Shown: piece after piece, positions 35,563-44,945 of the stretch
Position numbering within the stretch: the stretch's first letter is position 1
How the letters are laid out: every line of letters begins with the position of its first letter
Source: Chitinophagaceae bacterium UBA1946
GTDB taxonomy: Bacteria > Bacteroidota > Bacteroidia > Chitinophagales > Chitinophagaceae
Assembly (NCBI GenBank): GCA_002336815.1
Contig: DDEU01000002.1
Span: 49,688-113,687 of the forward strand
Length of the DNA stretch: 64,000 nt
Direction: 5' to 3'
The notes under the pieces: generated by a model
What the model was told of the DNA's origin: nothing
Seen by the model: the letters and a program-made list of their open reading frames with translations, nothing else
Databases searched by the model: none
Translations under genes and position numbers: made by a program

Positions 35563-37206
35563 TCAGGGTATTGGAAAAAGTTTTTTTAATGCCAGGTACA
35601 CACTGTTCGTAGAGGCAAAACCATCCTGCAATGGATAAGTGCCGCCGGTTGGTTCTTTTGTGATATCTTCTGCATTGTACCTGTCTGTAAGCCTTCCTGT
35701 AGCCAAATACACTTTTTCTATCAATGCCAGCCAGCGCAGGGCAATGTCTTTTGCCAGTTGACGGTTACCATAATTTTTAAATGACGCAACGGCAACCCAT
35801 TGCAGCGGTGCAACAGCATTGGGCGCATCCCACAATTCACCTGTATTGTTAGTAGTATTTATAACTCCCCCTTCTTTCAGCAACATATCTGAAAACGCTT
35901 TGGCTACAGCTACAGCCTGCTGCGGCGCAGCGATCTTTACAAAAAGAGGAAACAAACCTGCGGGAGTGATATTGGCTGACTGCTGTGCCGAAATCATGTT
36001 ATAGTCCACGAAAAAACTTTTCTCTTTATTCCAGCAATATTTTAAGATCGCTGTTTTTCTTTTGGCGGCCTTCCTGCTGTATTGCAGCGCAAGCTGCGGC
36101 TGGCGGTTTGTTTTTAATGCGGTTGCAATAATCGTTTCCATATTGTACAACAAACAATTAAGATCAACCGGGATGATGCCGGTTGCCTGGATGCTGATCA
36201 TCTTGCCTGGATCTGCACACCAGCGGCTGCTGCCATCCCAGCCGCTGCAGGCGGCGGCCCTGAGCTCCCGGTAAGTATCACTCCTTTTCCTGTCAAGTAT
36301 TTCCTTTAATTGTTCAGGCGATGCTACTTTGATCCGCATGGCCAGTTCAAGTGCGGCTGCTTCTGCAATTTCCGTATCCTGTTTATAGTTCTCGGGCCTT
36401 GGACCATTGTTCTCATCCCAATAACGGTTAAGGATACTGCCATCCGGCATCATTACAACATACTTTACAGGCTCACCCTTTTTTGCACTGCCTGCTCCAT
36501 CCATCCAGTACGCATATTCTTTGAGCATGGAGGGGAGGTATTGTTTCAAAATATTTTTGCCTTTAATGGAGGCCAGCAGGTTTACCATCATACAAAAAAA
36601 AGGCTGACCGCTGCGGCTAAGATAATAGGTGCGGCTGCCGGCAGGCACATGACCAAAAGCATTGATGAGGTAATCAAAATCCTTTACTATATTTTCCATC
36701 ATCACCGTTTCATTGGAGGCCTGCAAACCCAGCATGGTAAAATAACTGTCCCAATAATGTATTTCCCTGAACCTGCCACCGGGTACAATGTAAGGATAAG
36801 GCAGCGCCAGTAATGAATTGCCGTTGCCGGGTTTACCTTCCCAGCGGGGCGATACATCAGCTTCCCTTTTTAAAACACTCCACAGGTTATTAATGTGTAC
36901 CGAAACATTTTTTTCCTGCTGTATATAATTCAACTGCGGTGGTGCCGGTGGTAAATTAAAATTACCTGCTACAAATTTTTGCAGGTCCATCCCGGGGCCT
37001 TTCATCATTCCGTAATCATACATAATATCGGCGATCTTTCTTTTGGGAGTGCAATCTGCAAAAGTCTTTTGATCAGGAAATACCTGCCCCAGCTGAACAT
37101 CCATAAAAAGCTGTCCGTAGATTTTATCCGGTGAGGCCGGGAGTTTAACCTGCGCCGTTAGCAAAATCGGGATACAGCAAAGGCAGGCAAGAAAGAAATT
37201 TTTCAT
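35563..37206 (-). CDS. GH37 trehalase-like protein, periplasmic, altered active site
   Basis: 547 aa with a signal peptide (MKNFFLACLCCIPILLTAQ), so periplasmic. Signature 1 (PGGRFREIHYWDSY) and the catalytic acid D324 (SGWDGSSRW) are kept. Signature 2 reads LWDAPNAVAP in place of QWDxPxGWxP. The catalytic base expected in EKYD/N is Asp508 (DRYN). The following GGGEY and GFGWTNG motifs are GGTY and GFASTNS. The protein aligns without gaps to the cytoplasmic trehalase here over this end. It may be a slow trehalase, act on another glucoside, or only bind sugar. Confidence 0.8.
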   Translation of the reverse strand: MKNFFLACLCCIPILLTAQVKLPASPDKIYGQLFMDVQLGQVFPDQKTFADCTPKRKIADIMYDYGMMKGPGMDLQKFVAGNFNLPPAPPQLNYIQQEKNVSVHINNLWSVLKREADVSPRWEGKPGNGNSLLALPYPYIVPGGRFREIHYWDSYFTMLGLQASNETVMMENIVKDFDYLINAFGHVPAGSRTYYLSRSGQPFFCMMVNLLASIKGKNILKQYLPSMLKEYAYWMDGAGSAKKGEPVKYVVMMPDGSILNRYWDENNGPRPENYKQDTEIAEAAALELAMRIKVASPEQLKEILDRKRSDTYRELRAAACSGWDGSSRWCADPGKMISIQATGIIPVDLNCLLYNMETIIATALKTNRQPQLALQYSRKAAKRKTAILKYCWNKEKSFFVDYNMISAQQSANITPAGLFPLFVKIAAPQQAVAVAKAFSDMLLKEGGVINTTNNTGELWDAPNAVAPLQWVAVASFKNYGNRQLAKDIALRWLALIEKVYLATGRLTDRYNAEDITKEPTGGTYPLQDGFASTNSVYLALKKLFPIP

Positions 37207-37263
37207 GCTCTAAATCTACACAAAAAATGATAGTAGTTTGCCGGTCATAAGTTAATTTAAAAA

Positions 37264-37286
37264 GCCGCAGGCAATATGTTTGCGGC
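37264..37286. promoter_or_regulatory. Inverted repeat enclosing a -7 element before tamB
   Basis: GCCGCA (37264-37269) and TGCGGC (37281-37286) are exact inverted arms. Between and into them lies TATGTTTGC (37275-37283), a good plus-strand TAnnTTTG element. A transcript would start near 37290, about 40 nt before the proposed tamB start. The dyad could be an operator over the promoter. Confidence 0.45.
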
Positions 37287-37331
37287 GAACCCTCAACGAA
37301 CTGGTTTTTGGAACAGTATTAGCATTGTCTC

Positions 37332-40300
37332 ATTAAATTAGATAAAATACTGACAGCAAAAAAGGTCATAAAGAAAACAGGTAAGGTACTGGCATGGATT
37401 GCCGGGAGTATACTCGTGTTGATACTGTTACTTTATATCCTCATCCAGGTGCCGGCTGTGCAAAATTTTGCCCGAAAAAAAGCTGTTGCTTACCTGGAAG
37501 ACAAACTTCATACTAAAGTCGAGATAAATAAACTATCACTTTCTTTCCCAAAAAGCATCGTACTCGAAGATGTTTATTTTGAAGATCAACATAAGGACAC
37601 CCTGTTTTCCGGCGAAAAAATTAAGGTAGACATTGCACTGCTAAAACTGATCAGCAGTAAGGTGGAGATCAACAGCATTGAATTGAAAGATATCTACGCC
37701 AATATTTACAGAACCGGCAAGGATACCATTTTCAATTACCAATACATTGTTGACGCTTTTACCACACCTGCCACTACAACAGCAGACAGCAGCGCAGGGA
37801 TGAGAATAAATGTTGACAGGATCATTTTAAACAATGTAGCTGCATCTTTCAAGGACGATCAAACAGGAATGGATTTTTATGGAAGGCTGGGGAAATTTGA
37901 AACAGCCTTCAAAAAATTTGACCTGGACCAACTGATCTTTTCATTACCGGATATTGCACTTGAAAATGTGAGCGGTCATTTTTATCAAAACAAACTCCTG
38001 CTTACGCCACAACCAATGGAATTGGTAGAAGCTGAAAGCAATGAGCCCTTTAAACTGCAGTTGTCCCTTAGCAATATCAGCATTAAAAATATCGTCTTCG
38101 ATTACAGGAATGATATTTCGGTGATGAAGGCCAATCTTAACCTGGGTGAATTGTCAGGAAAGGTTAAATCCATTGATCTTGCAAAGCTGGATGTTCAATT
38201 GGAAAATATAAAACTGCATCGCACAACCGCTGGCATCTTTCTCGGCAAATCAGATCAAACGGTGCTGGTAAAAAAAGAAATCAACAAAGAAGTGATCGCA
38301 CAGGTTAACAATCCATGGAAGATCTCCATCAGCAACATTGATCTTGAAAATAATAACCTTCAATTTGAAGATGACAATCAACCAACACTGCAGGCCGGGA
38401 TGGATTACGGTCATTTAAAAATTGACAGTCTCCGGTTGAAGGGAAATAATTTTGTGTTCACGCCTGTTGCTTACACCGGTTCGATCAGCAGTGCAGGCTT
38501 TAGAGAAAAAAGTGGTTTTGACCTTAGAGAATTTAAAACAGATTTTAGTTACAGCGACACTGTTGCGGCCCTGCACCAGCTCTATGCTCAAACAGATCAA
38601 ACATTGATAAGAGATGATATCAGCGTTCGTTATCCATCGCTTGAAGCTGTAACAAACGACCCTGGCAAATTGTACCTGGATGCCAACTTTGCAAAAAGTG
38701 ACCTGGCAGCCAAAGACATCCTGGTATTTGCACCGCAGCTTCAACCCAATTTAAAAGGCAATGAAAATGCAGTGCTGCACATAAACGCAAGGGTGAAAGG
38801 TTTTGTAAATAACCTCGCCATACCAGCACTTGAAGTAAGCGGCATTGGTAATACAATGGTAAGCATGTCGGGAAACATTACAGGTTTGCCGGATGTAAAT
38901 AAAACCAGGTACGATCTTAACATTGCTTCTTTCAAAACTACCAAACAGGATATAGAACGCTTTGTTCCGGCCGGTACCATTCCATCCAATATCCGCCTAC
39001 CGGAAACGATGCAGTTGAATGGCAGTTTTACCGGTTCGGCCACCAGTTTTACCAGCAATGTATCGCTGCAAACAAATAAAGGCAATGGAACCCTCAACGG
39101 ATTTTTGAACAGCGCCAATGAAACCTATGATCTAAAAGGCACACTCAATAATGTGGATGCCGGTTATTTATTAAAACAGGATACCCTGCTCGGAAGAGTT
39201 ACCATGAGTTTTGCTGCAAAGGGCAGCGGCTTTACGCCTGACAGGTTAAATACCAATGCTACCGCAACCATTAAGTCGGCAGTTATAAAAGGCTACAATT
39301 ACCAACAGCTTACAGCAACCGCAACAGCACACCGCGGCTTTACCACCCTGGATGCTAGTATGGCTGATAAAAGCATTGCGTTTCATTTGAACGGTTCGGC
39401 ACAACTGCAGAACAATTCTGCATCCGCCGTAAAAATGCAGTTGCAACTGGATAGCCTGTTGCTGAAACCGCTGGGTTTGTACGCTGGTGATCTTCGCATA
39501 CACGGAAACGTGATGGCCGATGTTCCGGTCGCTTCCCTTGATGCACCACAGGGTACTGTTCAAATAGCCGGGTTGGTTGTATCGAACGACGACACCCGGT
39601 ACCAGGCAGATACCATCAGCATTGCGGCGGCCAGCACAGACACGGGGAAAACAATTTCACTCAATTCCCAGATCGCAAGGGCTTCCCTGCAGGGCCGATA
39701 TAACCTGGCAACCATTGGCACAGGCGCCCTGCAACTCATCAACAAATATTATAACATCGGTATCAAAGATTCTGCTGTATCAAAAGATCAATGGAAACTA
39801 AACGCAGCCATTATACCAGACAGTTTATTGTTTGTATTTGCGCCTTCTTTGAGGGGCACCGATACCATTCACCTAAAAGCTGATTTTGACGGCAGCACAG
39901 AAAAGATCAACCTGCTGGTTAATGCACCCAAAGTGCAGGTAGGCGAACAGGTGCTGGACAGCCTGACCATCACTGCCGGCAATCCTTCGGATAAACTGTT
40001 ATATGCTGCTTCTGTGAACACCGCCGGCACCAAAGCCTTCCGGTTGCAAAAAACCACGCTTAACGGATTCGTTGCCAACAATGAATTGTATTCAACACTC
40101 AACATTGCAGACATTGATGGAAAAGACAAATACCGGCTGGGTACCAAAATATCACAGGAACAAAACAAGTCCATCAGGGCGGTGTTGTCTGATAGCCTGA
40201 TGCTGAATTATAAAAACTGGCTGGTGGATAACAGCAATTATATTTTGTACGACAGCACCGGCATTATTGTACATCATTTCGATATCAGTAACAGCGGCCA

Positions 40301-42410
40301 GTTACTATCGGTAAATTCAACCAGCGAAAACAAGTCGGCACCAATTGATATTGTGCTGAAAGACTTTCACATTAAAACACTTACCAACCTGGCAGAGCAG
40401 GATTCGTTGCTGCTGGATGGTGTGATCAACGGAAAGGCATTGGTTAAAAATGCCATCACCAACCCTGTTTTTACCGCAGACATAAGGGTAGACACACTTA
40501 CTTTTAACACCGACACTATCGGCAATTTAGCTGTGAAGGTTGATAATGAAACAGCCAACGCATTTACAACTGATGTAAGCATTACCGGGCAAAACAATGA
40601 TGTAAAACTTTCAGGCAAATATTACACCGGCGAAAGCCGTATGGATCTGAAGCTGCTGATCAACAACCTGAACATGGCAAGCATCAGGCCTTTTACGTTT
40701 GGCAATTTGTCGCAGGCAGATGGGAGCCTGAAAGGAGAAGTGAGCATTAAGGGAACAACTACTGATCCTGATCTGAATGGCAGCGTTCATTTTGAGAACG
40801 CCAGCATTACACCCAAATTAACGGGTGAAAAACTGCGGTTGACCAATGAGACGATCCTGGTATCATCAAGGGATATCAGCTTTGAGAAATTCACACTGGT
40901 AGATTCTGCAGGCAATAAGGCCGTGCTTGACGGCAATATTTTTACAGAAGATTTTAAGACCTATCGTTTCGACCTTGACCTGAACGCTGACAATTTCCGG
41001 GTACTCACTGCACCACCCAAACAAAATTCATTGTACTACGGTGACATGAATATGAATGCAGCCATTACGGTGAAAGGTTCATTAACGGCACCGGTTGTAA
41101 ACGCAGATCTTAAGATCAATAAATCTACCAACATCACTTTTGTATTGCCCAGTTCTAACCCTGAAATCGAAAACAGGGATGGTGTGGTACAATTTGTAGA
41201 TGTATATGGAGGCAGCGCCGACAGCATCTTTAAAGCGGCGATCGATACCGCCAGGCGTTTCCCTGAATTGGCAGGTCTTGATCTGACTACCACATTGGAA
41301 TCAGACACGGCTGCACAGATTACGCTGGTGATAGACGAACGCAGCGGTGATGCATTGAAAATAAGAGGCAAGGCCGATCTGGCTGCCGGCTTTGATAAAA
41401 GTGGCAAGATCAGTTTAACAGGTAACTATGAATTGCAAAACGGATCGTACCAGCTTAGCCTGAGTTTATTAAAAAGACAATTCATCATACAACCGGGAAG
41501 TGTGATCACCTGGACGGGTGACCCGATGAGCGCTACCGTTGACATCAGCGCCATTTATATCGCCAATACCCAGCCTGTAAATTTATTACAAAGCGAACTG
41601 GCCAACCTATCGGCAACGGATGCTGGCAAATACAAAGCAAAGGTTCCTTTTAATGTAGTGCTGAAGATGAAAGGTGAACTGCTGAAACCGCAGATCAGTT
41701 TTGACATCCAGTTACCGGATGATCAAAAATCGAAATGGACAGATGTGGAAACCAAGTTGGAGCAGGTTCGCCGGGATGATGCAGAACTAAACAAACAGGT
41801 ATTTGCGTTGCTGTTGCTCAACAGGTTCATACAGGAAAACCCATTGGAAAATGCGGCCGATGCTACTTCGCTCGCCAGTACTGCCAAAACAAGTGTGAGC
41901 AGGATATTGACTGAACAACTGAACAATCTTGCCGGCAGTTTGATAAAAGGCGTAGACCTGAATTTTGGTGTGAATGCGGAGGATGATTATTCGAGCGGCA
42001 CCCGTACCAGCCGAACCGACCTAACCGTTGGCGTTAGTAAGCGATTGCTGAACGACCGGTTGAGGGTAAGCGTAGGAAGTAATTTTGAACTGGAAGGGCC
42101 GGCCAATACCAATGAAAGCACCAGCAACATCGCAGGCGATGTGGCAGTTGATTACCTGTTGAGTAAAGATGGACGGTACAGTCTGAGGGCCTATCGCCGC
42201 AACCACTACGAAGGCGTGATAGAAGGACAGGTGATCGAATCAGGAGTGGCTTTCATATTCACCTTTGATTTCAACGAGTTCAAACAGATCTTCAATCGCA
42301 AGACGGAAGAGCAGAAACTGTTGGAAAAAGCAGCCAAAGAAAAAAAGCAAGCGCAGGAGGAAAAAGAAAAGAAGGACAAGCAGGCTGCGGATAGAGCGAA
42401 AGCGGAATAA
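37332..42410 (+). CDS. tamB: Translocation and assembly module subunit TamB
   Basis: About 1692 aa if initiated at ATT 37332. One N-terminal membrane anchor (AWIAGSILVLILLLYILIQVP), an AsmA-like start (VPAVQNFARKKAVAYLEDKL), a long repetitive beta-helical span that bridges the periplasm, and a C-terminal TamB (DUF490) domain in about the last 450 residues, followed by a Lys/Glu-rich tail. The reading frame opens at 37323 and has no ATG, GTG or TTG until GTG 37416, which would cut the anchor in half. ATT (37332) or ATA (37347, 37368) is therefore likely. It is followed by tamL, 100 bp away. Confidence 0.85.
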   Translation: MKLDKILTAKKVIKKTGKVLAWIAGSILVLILLLYILIQVPAVQNFARKKAVAYLEDKLHTKVEINKLSLSFPKSIVLEDVYFEDQHKDTLFSGEKIKVDIALLKLISSKVEINSIELKDIYANIYRTGKDTIFNYQYIVDAFTTPATTTADSSAGMRINVDRIILNNVAASFKDDQTGMDFYGRLGKFETAFKKFDLDQLIFSLPDIALENVSGHFYQNKLLLTPQPMELVEAESNEPFKLQLSLSNISIKNIVFDYRNDISVMKANLNLGELSGKVKSIDLAKLDVQLENIKLHRTTAGIFLGKSDQTVLVKKEINKEVIAQVNNPWKISISNIDLENNNLQFEDDNQPTLQAGMDYGHLKIDSLRLKGNNFVFTPVAYTGSISSAGFREKSGFDLREFKTDFSYSDTVAALHQLYAQTDQTLIRDDISVRYPSLEAVTNDPGKLYLDANFAKSDLAAKDILVFAPQLQPNLKGNENAVLHINARVKGFVNNLAIPALEVSGIGNTMVSMSGNITGLPDVNKTRYDLNIASFKTTKQDIERFVPAGTIPSNIRLPETMQLNGSFTGSATSFTSNVSLQTNKGNGTLNGFLNSANETYDLKGTLNNVDAGYLLKQDTLLGRVTMSFAAKGSGFTPDRLNTNATATIKSAVIKGYNYQQLTATATAHRGFTTLDASMADKSIAFHLNGSAQLQNNSASAVKMQLQLDSLLLKPLGLYAGDLRIHGNVMADVPVASLDAPQGTVQIAGLVVSNDDTRYQADTISIAAASTDTGKTISLNSQIARASLQGRYNLATIGTGALQLINKYYNIGIKDSAVSKDQWKLNAAIIPDSLLFVFAPSLRGTDTIHLKADFDGSTEKINLLVNAPKVQVGEQVLDSLTITAGNPSDKLLYAASVNTAGTKAFRLQKTTLNGFVANNELYSTLNIADIDGKDKYRLGTKISQEQNKSIRAVLSDSLMLNYKNWLVDNSNYILYDSTGIIVHHFDISNSGQLLSVNSTSENKSAPIDIVLKDFHIKTLTNLAEQDSLLLDGVINGKALVKNAITNPVFTADIRVDTLTFNTDTIGNLAVKVDNETANAFTTDVSITGQNNDVKLSGKYYTGESRMDLKLLINNLNMASIRPFTFGNLSQADGSLKGEVSIKGTTTDPDLNGSVHFENASITPKLTGEKLRLTNETILVSSRDISFEKFTLVDSAGNKAVLDGNIFTEDFKTYRFDLDLNADNFRVLTAPPKQNSLYYGDMNMNAAITVKGSLTAPVVNADLKINKSTNITFVLPSSNPEIENRDGVVQFVDVYGGSADSIFKAAIDTARRFPELAGLDLTTTLESDTAAQITLVIDERSGDALKIRGKADLAAGFDKSGKISLTGNYELQNGSYQLSLSLLKRQFIIQPGSVITWTGDPMSATVDISAIYIANTQPVNLLQSELANLSATDAGKYKAKVPFNVVLKMKGELLKPQISFDIQLPDDQKSKWTDVETKLEQVRRDDAELNKQVFALLLLNRFIQENPLENAADATSLASTAKTSVSRILTEQLNNLAGSLIKGVDLNFGVNAEDDYSSGTRTSRTDLTVGVSKRLLNDRLRVSVGSNFELEGPANTNESTSNIAGDVAVDYLLSKDGRYSLRAYRRNHYEGVIEGQVIESGVAFIFTFDFNEFKQIFNRKTEEQKLLEKAAKEKKQAQEEKEKKDKQAADRAKAE

Positions 42411-42510
42411 CAAAAATTTTTATTATTGTAATTCGCCGCTTTACCGGTTTTATGTTGACCGTTTTTAAAATCTGCCTGTGATCAATTAAACTTATAAACA
42501 TCTTTTGATA

Positions 42511-44868
42511 ATGAAGTTGAATGATCTGAATTGTACAAACACCCGGCTAAGCGAAAAATTATTTTCGTTCGGCTTTGTATGCTCCTGCTTCCTGTTCGTT
42601 TTCTGTTCGTGCAACAATACCAGATACCTTCCAAAAGGAGAAACCCTTTACACTGGTTCCAAAATAAAATACGTAGCAAGTGATACGAATTCCGGGTCAC
42701 AAAAAGCGGTGTTGAAAGAAGAACTGCAGGCCATCATTTTACCAAAACCCAACAGTAAAATCCTGGGATTAAGGGTAAAACTCTGGTTTTACAATATTGC
42801 CGGAAAGCCTAAAGGCAAAGGACTTCGCTACCTGATCAGGAACAAACTGGGCGAACCGCCGGTGTATGCCAGTGATGTTAATTTTGAAAAAAACAACAGC
42901 ATCCTTGTCAACCGCCTTCAAAACAGAGGCTTTTTTAAAAGCCGTTCCGCTGTTGACACCAGCACGAAAGACAAACGCACCACCGGTTTGTTTACCATCA
43001 TGGCAGGCCCCAGGTATATCATCGACAGTGTAAATTTTCCTAAAGATTCCAGTGAACTGAGTGCCGCCATCAGGTCTGTTACAAGAAGAAGTTCTCTTAG
43101 AAAGGGAAGGCCTTACGACCTGGATGTGATCAAAGCCGAAAGAACGAGGATCGATACGAGGTTGAAACAAAAAGGTTATTTCTTCTTCAGCGAGAATTAC
43201 CTGCTGGCAAAAGTAGACAGCACCCCGGGCAGTAACACTGTGAACATTTATCTGCAAACAAAGCCAGAAACACCTCCACAGGCAAAACATCCTTACCGCA
43301 TTGGCGATGTAATTATTTACGCTGATTACAACCTGGCGAGTGATACCAATTTCTCCAGGGAGAAAGCAATTCTTTATGATAGTTTTTACGTGGTGGATCC
43401 ATTGAAAAAATTCAATCCCCGCATGTACAAACGCAATATCCGTTTTCACCCGGGCGACCTGTACAACCGCAATGATCACAATCTTACGCTTAGCAGGCTG
43501 GTGAGTCTCGGTGTTTACAAATTTGTAAAAGCAAGGTTTGAAGAAGTCGATACGGTGAACGACCGCCGCTTAAATGCATTTTATTATTTATCACCTAATA
43601 ATAAATATTCTGCCAAAGCGCAGGTATCTGCGCTCACCAAATCAAACAATGCCAGCGGTACCGATCTTACGTTGAGCCTGAAGAACCGCAACGCATTTAA
43701 GAGCGCCGAACAACTAAGTCTCAGTGGATTCTTTGGTGTTGAAACGCAGATTGCAGGGCAACAAAATATAGGAACCATCCGCTTTGGCGGCAACCTGGAC
43801 CTGCTGATACCAAGAGTGATCGGCCCGGTGAAATTTGGCAGGAACAGTGATTTTGTTCCCAATACAAGGATCAATCTCGGGTATGAATATTTCAGGCGAA
43901 GTGATCAGTACACATTGAACAGTTACAAAACAAGTTTTGGCTGGGTATGGAAATCTTCTATTACAAAAGAACACCAGTTCAACCCCATTGCTATTAATTA
44001 TGTAGTGCCGTCCGGCATTACACCTTCGTTCCAGTTAGCGCTTGATACCAACATCACCCTCGCCCGCAGTATCGAAAGGCAGTTCATCATCGGCTCCAAC
44101 TACAATTTTAATTTTACCAGCCAGGCAAAACCTAACAACAAACGGCACAACTATTATTTTAATGCCAATGTAGATTTTTCAGGAAATATCATTGGTTTGC
44201 TCAGCGGTGCCGATGTGAGCAATGGCAAAGAGAAAAAAATATTTAACACCCCTTTTTCGCAGTACGTAAGAGGCGAAGTAGAGTTCCGCCATTACCTGGC
44301 ACTTGGAAGACCAAGGAGAGAGCGCACCAATGAATTGGTAAGCAGGGTGATCGTTGGAGCAGGTTATGGATACGGCAACAGCAACAGTATGCCATTCATT
44401 AAACAATTTTTTATTGGCGGTACCAACAGCATCCGTGCGTATAGGGCACGCAGCCTTGGACCCGGCACTTATTATGCCGGCAATGCCTCACTTACAAAAA
44501 CTTACCTGCCCGATCAACCCGGTGATATCAAACTCGAGATGAATACAGAGTTACGTTTTAAAATTGCTTCCATTGTAAGAGGCGCATTGTTTATTGATGC
44601 CGGAAATATCTATACCACCAGGGATGATACTTCAAGACCGGGAGCTAAATTCAACAACCAGTTCTTACAACAATTTGCTGTAGGCACCGGTGTTGGTTTA
44701 AGGTTTGACCTCAGCTTTTTAGTACTTCGTGTGGATGCTGCTTTTCCCATCCGAAAACCATATTTGCCCGGCGGACCGGCCTGGGTGATCGATAAGATCT
44801 CATTCGGCGACAGCCAATGGCGAAAAGAAAACCTGGTGCTGAACCTCGCCATCGGTTATCCTTTTTGA
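42511..44868 (+). CDS. tamL: TamL, BamA-family outer-membrane assembly lipoprotein
   Basis: 785 aa from the ATG at 42511. The signal sequence ends in FCSCNNTRYLPKGETLY, a lipoprotein Cys (C34) followed by the motif seen in the Bacteroidota TamA equivalent. POTRA-like repeats precede a C-terminal 16-strand Omp85 barrel (GGTNSIRAYRARSLGPGTYY, ending LNLAIGYPF). It works with TamB in outer-membrane protein or lipid transport. A TTG 6 bp upstream is less likely as start. Its end overlaps the longer reading of the nhaD frame, which I do not use. Confidence 0.88.
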   Translation: MKLNDLNCTNTRLSEKLFSFGFVCSCFLFVFCSCNNTRYLPKGETLYTGSKIKYVASDTNSGSQKAVLKEELQAIILPKPNSKILGLRVKLWFYNIAGKPKGKGLRYLIRNKLGEPPVYASDVNFEKNNSILVNRLQNRGFFKSRSAVDTSTKDKRTTGLFTIMAGPRYIIDSVNFPKDSSELSAAIRSVTRRSSLRKGRPYDLDVIKAERTRIDTRLKQKGYFFFSENYLLAKVDSTPGSNTVNIYLQTKPETPPQAKHPYRIGDVIIYADYNLASDTNFSREKAILYDSFYVVDPLKKFNPRMYKRNIRFHPGDLYNRNDHNLTLSRLVSLGVYKFVKARFEEVDTVNDRRLNAFYYLSPNNKYSAKAQVSALTKSNNASGTDLTLSLKNRNAFKSAEQLSLSGFFGVETQIAGQQNIGTIRFGGNLDLLIPRVIGPVKFGRNSDFVPNTRINLGYEYFRRSDQYTLNSYKTSFGWVWKSSITKEHQFNPIAINYVVPSGITPSFQLALDTNITLARSIERQFIIGSNYNFNFTSQAKPNNKRHNYYFNANVDFSGNIIGLLSGADVSNGKEKKIFNTPFSQYVRGEVEFRHYLALGRPRRERTNELVSRVIVGAGYGYGNSNSMPFIKQFFIGGTNSIRAYRARSLGPGTYYAGNASLTKTYLPDQPGDIKLEMNTELRFKIASIVRGALFIDAGNIYTTRDDTSRPGAKFNNQFLQQFAVGTGVGLRFDLSFLVLRVDAAFPIRKPYLPGGPAWVIDKISFGDSQWRKENLVLNLAIGYPF

Positions 44869-44945
44869 TATTACTATTCAACAGTCAGCAACAGTGCAAA
44901 GTTGAATCCACTTATCTTTACCTCCTAAACCATTTCCCGGTCAAT

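Noticed and set aside
42769..43479. 236-aa minus-strand ORF
   Set aside because: Antisense to tamL; no signal, domain or suitable promoter.
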